Below, one piece after another: positions 52,692-61,016 of a DNA stretch of 64,000 nt. Position numbers and translations under genes: made by a program. The notes beneath the pieces are model-generated. The model had not been told where the DNA came from and did not search any database. It saw only the letters and a list, made by a program, of their open reading frames with translations. Within the stretch, counting starts at the first letter, position 1, and every line of letters begins with the position of its first letter. Source of the stretch: Phyllobacterium sp. 21LDTY02-6 (GTDB lineage: Bacteria > Pseudomonadota > Alphaproteobacteria > Rhizobiales > Rhizobiaceae); assembly GCF_023554255.2 (NCBI RefSeq), contig NZ_JAMJWD020000002.1:248001-312000 (forward strand), read 5' to 3'.

Positions 52692-53833
52692 TGCCTCCCC
52701 GGTGCGGCAGCATTGGGCTGTATGGGCGTCGCCTTCGGTCCAAAAGCATGGAATATCCGCTGCAGCGTTGGCCGGAACATGTGTTCGAGCGCCCCGGCGA
52801 ACAGAATGACCAGCCCCTGGATGATGACGATCATGTCGCGCGAGATATTGGGCATGTCGAAGGCTATCTCGGCGCCGCCCTGATAGAGCATCCCGAACAG
52901 GATGGCCGCAAGCACGATGCCGAACGGATGGGAGCGCCCCATGAGCGCAACCGCAATGCCGACGAACCCTGCGCCGGCGACGAAATCAAGCTGAAGGCGA
53001 TGCTGGGCGCCCATGACCGGGTTGAGTGCCATCATGCCGGCCAAGGCGCCAGAGATGAGCATGGCAATGATGATGATGCGCATTTCACCGATGCCGGCAT
53101 AGCGCGCCGCCTTGGGACTGAAACCCATCGTGCGGATCTCGTAGCCGAGCTTTGTGCGCCAGATCAGCACCCAGACGAGAAACGCCGCCAGCAGCGCCAG
53201 CAGGAAGCTGATGTTGAGCGGCGCCGACCGCATGTCGAGCCCTATGCCGTTGAGAAGCCAGCCAAGCCCGGGCAATTGCCCGCCTTCGCCGAAGACCCTG
53301 GTCTCGGGGGCCTGCACATTGGCCGGCCGCAGGAAATTGACCACGATCGACACCATGATGCTGGCGGCGATGAAATTGAACATGATGGTGGTGATGACGA
53401 CGTGCGAGCCGCGTTTCGCCTGCAGCCATGCCGGGATCAGCGCCCACAGGGCGCCGGCGATGGCGGAGGCGGCAATGGCCAGCGGAAAGGCAAGCCACCA
53501 CGGCAGCACGTCGCCGAGGCTGAGGCCGACAAGCGCCGCGCCGAGCCCGCCAATATAGGCCTGGCCCTCACCGCCGATGTTGAACAGGCCGCAGTGAAAG
53601 GCGATGGCGACGCAAAGGCCGGTGAAGATGAAATTGGTGGCGTAATAGAGCGTATAGCCGACGCCATCGCCGGAACCGAATGCGCCCTTGACCATCAGTA
53701 TGGCCGCGTCGATCGGGCTTTCGCCGACGAGAAGGACCACAAGCCCGGCAACGAGAAAGGCTACGACGAGATTGATGAGCGGAAGAAGGCCGTAATCGGC
53801 CCAGGCGGGCAGTTTGGCGAATGGCTGGCTCAT
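52688..53833 (-). CDS. Nucleoside ABC transporter permease 1 (NupP type)
   Basis: A 381-residue permease with about ten hydrophobic segments. Conserved parts include CVAIAFHCGLFNIGGEGQAYIGG and AGAGFVGIAVALMGRSHPFGIVL, as in the larger permease of nucleoside importers. It overlaps the isochorismatase-fold gene upstream and the second permease downstream by 4 bases each. Confidence 0.9.
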   Translation of the reverse strand: MSQPFAKLPAWADYGLLPLINLVVAFLVAGLVVLLVGESPIDAAILMVKGAFGSGDGVGYTLYYATNFIFTGLCVAIAFHCGLFNIGGEGQAYIGGLGAALVGLSLGDVLPWWLAFPLAIAASAIAGALWALIPAWLQAKRGSHVVITTIMFNFIAASIMVSIVVNFLRPANVQAPETRVFGEGGQLPGLGWLLNGIGLDMRSAPLNISFLLALLAAFLVWVLIWRTKLGYEIRTMGFSPKAARYAGIGEMRIIIIAMLISGALAGMMALNPVMGAQHRLQLDFVAGAGFVGIAVALMGRSHPFGIVLAAILFGMLYQGGAEIAFDMPNISRDMIVIIQGLVILFAGALEHMFRPTLQRIFHAFGPKATPIQPNAAAPGRQ

Positions 53834-54381
53834 GGCAGCGCCTCGATGGCGGCATCGGCTGTGGTGATACGGGCGTACTCGCCGTCGAGAACGGCAAGAA
53901 ACAGCGCGTGCACTTCCTCGGCGCTCCAGGCCTTGCCGCTCCGGTCCGTGCGATCGGTACTGGCGACGGCGTCCTCCGGTATGAGCACCTCGAAACCAAG
54001 CCCGGCCGCCATCCTCACGGTCGCATCGACCGAGTTTTCGAGGAGGACGCCTGTCACGACGAGGCTGCGCACCTGCAATTCGTCCAGCACATCCATGAGA
54101 TCGGTGCCGATGAAGGCGCTGTTCGTGCGCTTGTCCACCACGGGTTCACCGAGAATGGGCTCGACTTCGCTCTTGAAGTCATTGCCTTCGCTGCCCGGTC
54201 GATAGGGCGAGGACGGGTCGGTTGAATCATGCCTGATATGGATGACCGGCAAGCGCCGCGCGCGCCAAGCCGCCAGCAGACGGCCGATATTGGCTTCCGT
54301 CTCGGGCTGGCCCCGGCGGCCCCATTTCGGATCATCGATCGCCTTTTGAACATCAATCACGATCAACGCCTGCGTCGTCAT
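53830..54381 (-). CDS. Isochorismatase-fold hydrolase, catalytic Cys replaced by Ser
   Basis: A 183-residue protein of the isochorismatase/cysteine-hydrolase fold. The catalytic Asp (IVIDVQKAID) and Lys (DKRTNSAFIG) are in place, but the expected nucleophile Cys in the GV-x-x-x-x-C-V-x-A/S-T-x-R motif is Ser (GVLLENSVDATVR, codon TCG). It overlaps both neighbours by 4 bases (ATGA), so it is translated as part of the nucleoside transporter operon. Nicotinamidases and ureidoacrylate hydrolases of this fold act on nucleobase or nicotinamide breakdown products, so a role near nucleoside catabolism is plausible, but the Ser makes normal chemistry doubtful. Confidence 0.83.
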   Translation of the reverse strand: MTTQALIVIDVQKAIDDPKWGRRGQPETEANIGRLLAAWRARRLPVIHIRHDSTDPSSPYRPGSEGNDFKSEVEPILGEPVVDKRTNSAFIGTDLMDVLDELQVRSLVVTGVLLENSVDATVRMAAGLGFEVLIPEDAVASTDRTDRSGKAWSAEEVHALFLAVLDGEYARITTADAAIEALP

Positions 54382-55910
54382 TCCGCCGCCTCCAACTGTT
54401 CAACACCTGCCATCAGGCAGCCCAATTCGGCCTCATCCGCCTCCGCATCGCGCTCGCCGACGATCCGTCCGGCGAACATGACGAGGATCCTGTCCGACAG
54501 CGAACGTATTTCATCGAGTTCGACGGATACCAGCAGGACGGCCTTGCCGGCATCGCGCATTTCGATGATCCGCTTATGGATGAACTCTATCGCCCCCACA
54601 TCGACGCCGCGCGTCGGTTGGCCGATGATGAGTACATCCGGATTGCGCTCCATCTCGCGCGCGAGAACGATCTTCTGCTGGTTGCCGCCGGAGAAATTGG
54701 CGGTCTTCATTTCCGGGTCGGAAGGGCGGATATCGTATTTTTCGATCTTCTTGCGCGCATCCGCCTGGATCGCATCGATGTCGAGGAAGGGTCCGTTCAG
54801 ATAAAGCGGATCGTCATGATAGCCAAGGATGGAATTTTCATATTCCTCGAACGCCAGCACCAGGCCCATATGGTGCCGGTCCTCCGGCACATGCGCCAGG
54901 CCACGATCGCGCAGCTCGGCAGGATCGGCCGCGCCGGTGACATCGATCGACTGGCCGTTCAGCAGCACCCTCCCCGAGACTGCCGTGCGGATGCCGGCAA
55001 TCGTTTCGATGAGCTGCGACTGGCCATTGCCTGCCACGCCGGCAATGCCGACGATTTCGCCCGCACGCACCTGGAACGACGCATTATCGACCATGACGAC
55101 GCCGCGACTGTCGCGCACCGTCAGGTTTTCCACCGACAGCCTGACATCGCCGGGCTTCGCCTCGCCCTTGTTGACCCGGAGCAGGACGCGGCGGCCGACC
55201 ATGAGTTCCGCAAGCTCTTCCGCCGAAGTCTCCGCGGTCTTGCGCGTCGCCACGATGGCGCCCTGCCGCATCACCGAGACATTGTCGGTCACCGCCATGA
55301 TCTCCCGCAGTTTATGGGTGATCAGGATGATGGTCTTGCCCTGGTCGCGCAGCTGCACGAGGATACGAAACAGATGATCGGCCTCGGCCGGGGTCAAGAC
55401 GCCCGTCGGCTCATCGAGCACGAGTATATCCGCCTGCCGGTACAACGCCTTGAGTATCTCGACACGCTGCTGCAATCCCACCGGCAGTTCCTCGATCAGC
55501 GCATCGGGATCGACGTCGAGCTCATACTCCTCCTCGAGCCGCCTGAGTTCGGCGCGGGTCCTGGCGATGCCCTTCGTCAGCAAGGGCGCGCCCTCGACGC
55601 CGAGCATGACGTTTTCGAGCACCGTAAAATTGTCCACGAGCATGAAGTGCTGGTGCACCATGCCGATGCCGAGCGCTATGGCAGCATTGGAATCGGTGAT
55701 CTTCGCTGGCACTCCGTTGATGCGGATCTCCCCGGCATCGGCCTGGTAAAACCCATAGAGGATCGACATGAGTGTCGATTTTCCGGCGCCGTTTTCACCG
55801 ATAATGCCGTGGATCGTGCCTTTTTCCACGCGCAGATGAATGTCTTTATTGGCGTGAACAGCCCCGAAGCGCTTATCGACTCCAATGAGTTCAATAGCAG
55901 AAACGCTCAT
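54378..55910 (-). CDS. Nucleoside ABC transporter ATP-binding protein (NupO type, tandem)
   Basis: A 510-residue fusion of two ABC domains, as in RbsA/NupO. Domain 1 has GENGAGKSTLMSILYG and the signature-like LPVGLQQRVEILKAL with Walker B ILVLDEPTGVLTPAE. Domain 2 has GVAGNGQSQLIETIAG (degenerate Walker A) and FSGGNQQKIVLAREM. It energises the nucleoside importer. It is the first gene of the five-to-seven gene operon and is divergent from slyX; the substrate-binding gene is separate, two genes away. Confidence 0.92.
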   Translation of the reverse strand: MSVSAIELIGVDKRFGAVHANKDIHLRVEKGTIHGIIGENGAGKSTLMSILYGFYQADAGEIRINGVPAKITDSNAAIALGIGMVHQHFMLVDNFTVLENVMLGVEGAPLLTKGIARTRAELRRLEEEYELDVDPDALIEELPVGLQQRVEILKALYRQADILVLDEPTGVLTPAEADHLFRILVQLRDQGKTIILITHKLREIMAVTDNVSVMRQGAIVATRKTAETSAEELAELMVGRRVLLRVNKGEAKPGDVRLSVENLTVRDSRGVVMVDNASFQVRAGEIVGIAGVAGNGQSQLIETIAGIRTAVSGRVLLNGQSIDVTGAADPAELRDRGLAHVPEDRHHMGLVLAFEEYENSILGYHDDPLYLNGPFLDIDAIQADARKKIEKYDIRPSDPEMKTANFSGGNQQKIVLAREMERNPDVLIIGQPTRGVDVGAIEFIHKRIIEMRDAGKAVLLVSVELDEIRSLSDRILVMFAGRIVGERDAEADEAELGCLMAGVEQLEAAE

Positions 55911-56136
55911 TTCCCCATCCGCTGTAGATCAGCCTTTTTCTTATCCAAGATGCGATGACCCTAGCACGTGATATTTTTCTTTCCACCCAAGAAACAAAAG
56001 ATTGGACGCAGGCCCGGCCGAGGCATCTTCGCGCCTCATTCGCCGATTGCCGCTAGCACCTCTTGATGCTATCGCGCAACTCGTGTCAACTCGTGCGAAA
56101 GGCGGAATTCCAACCGCTGCACAGGGAGGTAGGGAA

Positions 56137-56346
56137 TTGGCGGATGATCGCGAACGGCTGACGCAGCTGGAAGTCCTGGTGACCGAGCAAGAGCGCACGA
56201 TCGAGGAAATGTCCGGGCAGATCGCCGATCAGTGGAAGCTGCTGGAAGGCATGCAGCGCAAGCTCGACGCCCTCACCGACCGTTTTCTCGCCCTCGAGGA
56301 ACAGGCGGCGCCCGATATTCCCATCACCCGGCCACCCCACTACTGA
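56137..56346 (+). CDS. slyX: SlyX family coiled-coil protein
   Basis: A 69-residue helical protein with heptad-like ERLTQLEVLVTEQERTIEEMSGQIADQWKLLEGMQRKLDALTDRF and a C-terminal IPITRPPHY, as in SlyX. The start is a TTG at 56137, chosen for AGGGAGGT six bases upstream and the length usual for the family (about 70). The longer frame from 56002 lacks a binding site. Function in bacteria is unclear. It is followed 13 bases later by a GNAT gene. Confidence 0.8.
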   Translation: MADDRERLTQLEVLVTEQERTIEEMSGQIADQWKLLEGMQRKLDALTDRFLALEEQAAPDIPITRPPHY

Positions 56347-56359
56347 AGGTTCGAGCGCC

Positions 56360-56821
56360 ATGGGCCTAGTGAAAGTCGATCGTCTGGCAAATCACCCTGA
56401 ACTCGTTCCGCTCTGCGCGCGCTGGAATTACGAGGCATGGGGCCGGGATGCGGGCCGTAGCATGGAAGAGACCATCGACAGTTTCATGGCCATGCTCGAC
56501 TCCTCGAGCCGCGAGCAGGCCTTCGTCGCACTCGTCGCCGGCGCGCCGGCCGGCCTGTGCCTGCTCATCGAAAGCGACCTCGAGACGCATCGCCATCTGC
56601 GTCCCTGGCTCGCCAGTCTTTTCGTGGCGCCGGAAATGCGCCTGATGGGAGCCGGCACAGCGCTGGCAAGAGCCGTGGAAGACAGCGCCCGCCGACAGGG
56701 CGAAGATGTGCTTTATCTTTATTCGAGCCAGCCCGAATATTACGAAAGACTGGGCTGGGAGCGCTTGGAGGAACTCGGCGCCGAGGAAGCAGGCGCGTGC
56801 GTCATGCGCCGCTGCCTGTAA
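56360..56821 (+). CDS. GNAT-family acetyltransferase
   Basis: A 153-residue acetyltransferase-fold protein. The acetyl-CoA motif region is LFVAPEMRLMGAGTALARAVED, with the R-x-x-G-x-G/A pattern, and a Tyr-rich C-terminal strand LYLYSSQPEYYERLGWE. Substrate unknown. It is 13 bases after slyX, and its stop codon overlaps the hairpin that ends the convergent nucleoside-binding-protein gene. Confidence 0.82.
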   Translation: MGLVKVDRLANHPELVPLCARWNYEAWGRDAGRSMEETIDSFMAMLDSSSREQAFVALVAGAPAGLCLLIESDLETHRHLRPWLASLFVAPEMRLMGAGTALARAVEDSARRQGEDVLYLYSSQPEYYERLGWERLEELGAEEAGACVMRRCL

Positions 56822-56823
56822 AA

Positions 56824-56853
56824 GCGCGCCGCCTGCAAGAACACGCGGCGCGC
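56824..56853. terminator. Terminator hairpin between GNAT and the nucleoside-binding protein gene
   Basis: GCGCGCCGC (56824-56832) pairs with GCGGCGCGC (56845-56853), 9 bp, 12-base loop. On the minus strand it is followed by TTTT, so it acts as terminator for the nucleoside-binding protein gene. Confidence 0.68.
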
Positions 56854-56859
56854 CAGACC

Positions 56860-57855
56860 TTATTTGTAAGGGCAGGAATTATCGGTGAAATAGCTGTGCA
56901 CCTGGACCTTGCCGGAGACGATATCCGCCTTGGCCGCTTCGACAGCCTTCTTGATCTCATCGGTCAGAAGCGGCGCATTGTTTTCATCGGCGGCATAGTC
57001 GACGCCGGCCTCTTTCACCCCGAGATAGCTCGCACCGGCGGTAAACTTGCCGTCAGCGGCATCCTTGAAGGCATTATAGGTGGCAACATCGACCCGCTTG
57101 AGCATCGAAGTGAGAACCTTGCCCGGATGGAGACCATTCTGGTTCGAATCGACACCGATGCCGAGCTTGCCCGCGTCGGCCGCCGCCTGCAGCACACCAA
57201 TTCCGGTGCCGCCAGCCGCCGCAAAAATCACGTCCGAACCCTGGTCCATCTGTGATTTGGCGATTTCGCCGCCCTTTGCCGGATCGTTCCAGGCCGCAGG
57301 CGTGTCGCCGGTCATGTTCTGGATGACCTTAGCATCAGGATTCGTCGCCTTGACGCCGCCGACATAGCCGCAGGCAAAATTGCGGATGAGCGGAACGTCC
57401 ATGCCGCCGATAAAGCTTACGGTGCCGGATTTCGACGCCTTCGACGCCATGACGCCGACGAGGTAGGAACCTTCATTGTCCTTGAAGACGACGGACCGTA
57501 CATTCGGCTTGTCGACTTCGGCGTCGATGATGACGAACTTGGTCTCGGGGAATTCCCCGGCCACCTTCTCGATCGCCGCAGCGGCCGAGAAACCGGCGAT
57601 GACGATGGGCGAATTTCCGTCCGAGGCGAACTTGCGCAACGCCTGTTCGCGCTGGGCTTCGTTCTGGATCTCGAACTCGCGATATTTCACACCGGTATCG
57701 GCGGTATATTTTTCCGCGCCGTTGAATGCCGCCTCGTTGAAGGACTTATCGAATTTGCCGCCGAGATCGTAGATGACGGCGGGTTTGTCATCCGCGGCGA
57801 AAGCCGGGAAAGACAGGGCCGTAGCGGCCAGGAGACCAAGGACAATAGGCTTCAT
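56860..57855 (-). CDS. BMP-family nucleoside-binding protein (NupN type)
   Basis: A 331-residue exported substrate-binding protein of the BMP/Med family, with a Sec signal MKPIVLGLLAATALSFPAFAAD and no lipobox Cys. Family segments include DLGGKFDKSFNEAAFNGAEKY, GSYLVGVMASKASKSGTVSFIGG and AAAGGTGIGVLQAA. It is predicted to bind nucleosides for the NupOPQ-type importer encoded 1 kb away, from which it is separated by slyX and a GNAT gene in the opposite direction. The ATG at 57855 starts the signal peptide. A palindrome lies about 80 bases upstream. Confidence 0.9.
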   Translation of the reverse strand: MKPIVLGLLAATALSFPAFAADDKPAVIYDLGGKFDKSFNEAAFNGAEKYTADTGVKYREFEIQNEAQREQALRKFASDGNSPIVIAGFSAAAAIEKVAGEFPETKFVIIDAEVDKPNVRSVVFKDNEGSYLVGVMASKASKSGTVSFIGGMDVPLIRNFACGYVGGVKATNPDAKVIQNMTGDTPAAWNDPAKGGEIAKSQMDQGSDVIFAAAGGTGIGVLQAAADAGKLGIGVDSNQNGLHPGKVLTSMLKRVDVATYNAFKDAADGKFTAGASYLGVKEAGVDYAADENNAPLLTDEIKKAVEAAKADIVSGKVQVHSYFTDNSCPYK

Positions 57856-57936
57856 TGGAGAGCAACCCCTCTGCATTTTGTTGAGTGCGCGTGCTTTTCG
57901 CATCGCATTTCAGCCGAGGCACACCATTGCTCTCGC

Positions 57937-57954
57937 GCCAGAATGCAATCTGGC
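57937..57954 (-). promoter_or_regulatory. Near-perfect 18-bp palindrome upstream of the nucleoside-binding protein gene
   Basis: GCCAGA-A-TGCA-A-TCTGGC: arms GCCAGA (57937-57942) and TCTGGC (57949-57954) with a TGCA centre, 16 of 18 positions symmetric. It lies 82-99 bases upstream of the start codon. Shape and place fit an operator for a LacI- or GntR-type nucleoside regulator; none is encoded nearby. Confidence 0.5.
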
Positions 57955-58025
57955 ACGACCAGGTGTAGAATTCACGCGGAATTTTGCTAATCGGTCAAAA
58001 AACGGTCGGGGCGGCGAGCCGCCCG

Positions 58026-58694
58026 TCATATCGCGCGCGACACGCCCTGCGGGATGGGGCAGGAAACGCCCGTGCCGCGCAGTCCGCAATAGCCGTTGGG
58101 GTTCTTCGCCAGATATTGCTGATGATAGTCCTCGGCATAGAAAAACTCCGGAGCTTCCAGGACCTCGGTCGTGATCCGGCCACGGCCGCTTGCCGAAAGC
58201 GCCTGCTGGTAGGCATTACGGCTTTCGAGCGCCGCCGCATGCTGCTCCGGGCTGAACGTATAGATGCCGGAGCGATAGGTGGTGCCGATATCATTGCCCT
58301 GCCGCATGCCCTGCGTCGGATCATGTTCTTCCCAGAACAGCGTCAGAAGTTCGTCATAGGAGACGATTTCGGGATCGAATACCACAAGGACGACCTCATT
58401 GTGCCCGGTCAGGCCGGTGCAGGTCTCCTGATAGGTCGGATTGGGGGTGATGCCGCCGGCATAGCCCGCCGCCGTCACATATACGCCCGGAACCTGCCAG
58501 AACAGGCGCTCCACGCCCCAGAAGCAGCCCATTCCAAACATGGCGACTTCGAGATTTTCAGGCCATGGCCCCTTCAGCGGCCGGCCGTTGACGAAATGAT
58601 GCTGCGCCGTGGCGATCGGCGTATCCTTGCCGGGCAAGGCCTGTTCGGCCGTCGGTATTGCTGTTTTCTTGTCGAACATGCTGAGTAGTGACAT
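58026..58694 (-). CDS. msrA: Peptide methionine sulfoxide reductase A
   Basis: A 222-residue enzyme that reduces methionine-S-sulfoxide in proteins. The catalytic Cys57 is in [13 protein letters not shown]; resolving cysteines are Cys203 (GYCGLRGTG) and Cys212 (SCPIP) near the C-terminus, as in the three-Cys, MsrA type of E. coli. Start ATG at 58694 ([10 protein letters not shown]) is chosen by family fit. Confidence 0.95.
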   Translation of the reverse strand: MSLLSMFDKKTAIPTAEQALPGKDTPIATAQHHFVNGRPLKGPWPENLEVAMFGMGCFWGVERLFWQVPGVYVTAAGYAGGITPNPTYQETCTGLTGHNEVVLVVFDPEIVSYDELLTLFWEEHDPTQGMRQGNDIGTTYRSGIYTFSPEQHAAALESRNAYQQALSASGRGRITTEVLEAPEFFYAEDYHQQYLAKNPNGYCGLRGTGVSCPIPQGVSRAI

Positions 58695-58725
58695 GACGGC
58701 CTCCGTTGGGTTGATGGAACCGGAC

Positions 58726-59046
58726 CTAGCGGGCAAACCGTCCGACGCTATCGGTGCGACGATACCCTGCCATGTAGAAAAGCAGGGCAAGGAACGCAAA
58801 AACGACCACCGTCGGCACTTGCAGCAATGCCAGCATTACCGGGTCCCAGATCATGGCACTTAAATGGGTCTTGACCGCAGTTTCCACAAGGGCCAGCGAC
58901 GGCGCCGATATGGAAAGCCAGCTCTCCTGCAGCGGCGTCACCACCAGATGCGAGGCACCGACGGAGCGGGCCGCATCGAGGACAGCGGCGATGATCGCCA
59001 GGCTCAGGCTGATATAGGCAAGGAATCTTAGAAACAGTCGCAACAC
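58726..59046 (-). CDS. Small integral membrane protein, function unknown
   Basis: A 106-residue protein with two hydrophobic segments (residues 4-25 and about 70-92, ending [10 protein letters not shown]), hence probably two membrane helices with both ends inside. No catalytic motif is visible. It lies 32 bases upstream of msrA in the same direction and may be transcribed with it. Relatives are common, uncharacterised rhizobial proteins. Confidence 0.65.
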   Translation of the reverse strand: MLRLFLRFLAYISLSLAIIAAVLDAARSVGASHLVVTPLQESWLSISAPSLALVETAVKTHLSAMIWDPVMLALLQVPTVVVFAFLALLFYMAGYRRTDSVGRFAR

Positions 59047-59371
59047 TTGATGCTCTCCGATCGATGACCGCCGCGCGGCAACGCCTTCTATCCTATCGCT
59101 TCATCCATGGCGAATGAACCGGTTTTTGGCGGTTTACCCAACCTCGCCATCCGCCGGAACACAGCTTCCATCGAGCTTACAAAAATATTTGAAATAAGAG
59201 TTGAACAGTTGAGTGTTCTGGCTATAGTGCGCGCCGCACGGGCTGCCGCCGACTAACCATTGCGGCATATTTTTACGTGCTTATATCAAGAGCATTCGTG
59301 GTTGACGGTGCTCCTTTGGCGGAGATATCCGAAAGTCGACCCGCCTGGCAAATATATGCCGAGCGAAGTGT
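59047..59371. other. Intergenic region upstream of tRNA-Ser
   Basis: No coding frame is apparent. It holds two promoter-like pairs in the plus direction: TTGAAC (59201-59206) with TATAGT (59223-59228), spacing 16, and TTGACG (59302-59307) with ATATCC (59325-59330), spacing 17, which lies 42 bases before the tRNA. Between them is a hairpin TGCCGC (59244-59249)/GCGGCA (59262-59267) followed by TATTTTT, so the first promoter would give a short terminated RNA. Confidence 0.45.
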
Positions 59372-59462
59372 GGAGAGGTGGCCGAGTGGTTGAAGGCGCA
59401 CGCCTGGAAAGTGTGTTTACGTCAAAAGCGTAACGCGGGTTCGAATCCCGCTCTCTCCGCCA
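59372..59462 (+). tRNA. tRNA-Ser (anticodon GGA)
   Basis: Acceptor GGAGAGG (59372-59378) pairs with TCTCTCC before discriminator G and encoded CCA. The D arm is GGCCGAGTGGTTGAAGGC. The anticodon stem CACGC/GTGTG encloses loop CTGGAAA with anticodon GGA. A long variable arm (class II, typical of Ser) and T arm GCGGGTTCGAATCCCGC follow. Length is 91 bases with CCA. It sits at the border of the polysaccharide locus. Confidence 0.97.
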
Positions 59463-59975
59463 GTTAAGTTTTCCCCTGACAGATTTATATCAAGCCATGG
59501 GCAGGAAGCTGTCTCCCGCTCGGCAAGCCTTGGTCGCCGCGTGCGCCATGATTTTGCCGGACAGCGCATGCTCGCAGAGGCGATCCGCTCCCAGGCAGGG
59601 GGCCGCCCCACTCTATCGGCAAGGCAGAAATTTTCTGTATCGGGCGCCGTACGGGCGCCGTCGATGGCGGCATCAACGACGCCCGGATTGGTAAATTGCT
59701 TGCTTCTGATCGTCCTCACCAAGCCTATTTTCAACGAACTACCCATGATTGGTCCAGGTCATGACGCTCGATCTATTTAGACTAAAGTATATTATCCCAC
59801 AATGTAACGATGTGGACACAATGCAATGCAACTTATGATATATTATGTAATAATATAATTTTTTGTTTATGACAGTTGCCATTTTTACTTTTACACGCTA
59901 TTGCAGCAGACGTATAAAACTGCATGATTTTACAATGTGATATATGGAATAAAGTCTAATAAGATCGGTGCGACG
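59463..59975. other. Intergenic region at the edge of the polysaccharide locus
   Basis: About 300 bases after the tRNA have ordinary composition and no recognisable gene or integrase fragment. From about 59770 to 59960 the DNA becomes markedly AT-rich, unlike the rest of the window. This AT-rich part contains the promoter for the fnl genes. Confidence 0.5.
59890..59918 (+). promoter_or_regulatory. Promoter of the fnlABC operon
   Basis: TTTACA (59890-59895), 17 bases, TATAAA (59913-59918): close to consensus in an AT-rich stretch. Predicted start near 59925, giving a leader of about 50 bases to the ATG at 59976. Confidence 0.6.
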
Positions 59976-61016
59976 ATGTTAGCAGAGAAGTGTTTGCTGA
60001 TTACGGGGGGCACTGGGTCGTTCGGCAATGCGGTGCTTGACCGCTTCCTGCACAGCGACCTGGGTGAAATCAGAATTTTCAGTCGTGATGAAAAGAAGCA
60101 GAACGACATGAGACTTCGGTACGCCAACCCAAAGCTCAAGTTTTACCTGGGTGATGTTCGAGATTACGGCAGTCTGGTAGGAGCGCTACGGGGCGTGGAC
60201 TACGTTTTTCACGCCGCAGCTCTCAAACAGGTTCCATCCTGTGAATTCTACCCGATGGAAGCGGTGCGCACGAACGTGTTGGGCACGGAGTGCATGATCA
60301 ATGCCGCTCAGACCTGTAACGTACGCAGAGTAGTCTGTCTGAGTACGGATAAGGCGGTGTACCCCGTAAGTGCGATGGGTATCTCCAAGGCCCTGATGGA
60401 GAAGGTCGCAAGCGCCAAGGCAAGAGAGCTTGGCGATTCCGCGACAATGATCTGCACAACCCGTTATGGGAATGTCATGGGCTCGCGCGGTTCAGTTATT
60501 CCTCTGTTTATCGACCAGATACGACGGCGAATACCGTTGACGCTAACCGATGCGAGCATGACGCGCTTCATGATGACGCTCGAAGAAGCGGTCGAACTGG
60601 TCATGTTCGCATTTACGAACGGTTCGAACGGAGACATCTACGTGCAGAAGGCGCCGGCGGCCTCATTAGCCACGCTCGCACGAGCTTTGTGCGAATTGTT
60701 CGACGTGCCAAATTATCCGCACAAGATAATGGGCACGCGACATGGCGAGAAGCGGAGTGAAGCGCTTCTAAGCCGGGAGGAAATGGCCCTGGCGGAAGAT
60801 CTCGGCAAATATTATCGGATCCCGCCGGACAACCGCGATCTGAATTATGCAAAATTCTTCGAAGAGGGGCACTCGGAGATTACCCGTGCCGATGACTATA
60901 GTTCCGATAACACGGATCAACTCAGCGTGGAGGAAACCAAGTCCCTCCTTTTGAAGCTGAGTGTCGTCAGAAAAGCTTTGAAGGGTGAATTCAGAGCGAT
61001 GGATGATGCTGCATGA
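59976..61016 (+). CDS. fnlA: UDP-GlcNAc 4,6-dehydratase/5-epimerase (FnlA/WbjB type)
   Basis: A 346-residue SDR enzyme that starts UDP-N-acetyl-L-fucosamine synthesis from UDP-GlcNAc. The NAD motif is LLITGGTGSFGNAVL; the active site has AMGISK, where Met replaces the usual Tyr of the YxxxK pair, as in FlaA1/CapD/WbjB dehydratases. C-terminal features match WbjB. The ATG at 59976 fits the family start. It is the first gene of the locus, with ATGA overlap to fnlB. Confidence 0.92.
   Translation: MLAEKCLLITGGTGSFGNAVLDRFLHSDLGEIRIFSRDEKKQNDMRLRYANPKLKFYLGDVRDYGSLVGALRGVDYVFHAAALKQVPSCEFYPMEAVRTNVLGTECMINAAQTCNVRRVVCLSTDKAVYPVSAMGISKALMEKVASAKARELGDSATMICTTRYGNVMGSRGSVIPLFIDQIRRRIPLTLTDASMTRFMMTLEEAVELVMFAFTNGSNGDIYVQKAPAASLATLARALCELFDVPNYPHKIMGTRHGEKRSEALLSREEMALAEDLGKYYRIPPDNRDLNYAKFFEEGHSEITRADDYSSDNTDQLSVEETKSLLLKLSVVRKALKGEFRAMDDAA

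Noticed and set aside
59417-59746. 109-codon minus-strand frame ending with a GESGIRTR-like sequence
   Set aside because: This sequence is a well-known artefact of reading the 3' half of tRNA-Ser antisense; the rest has no similarity to a family.
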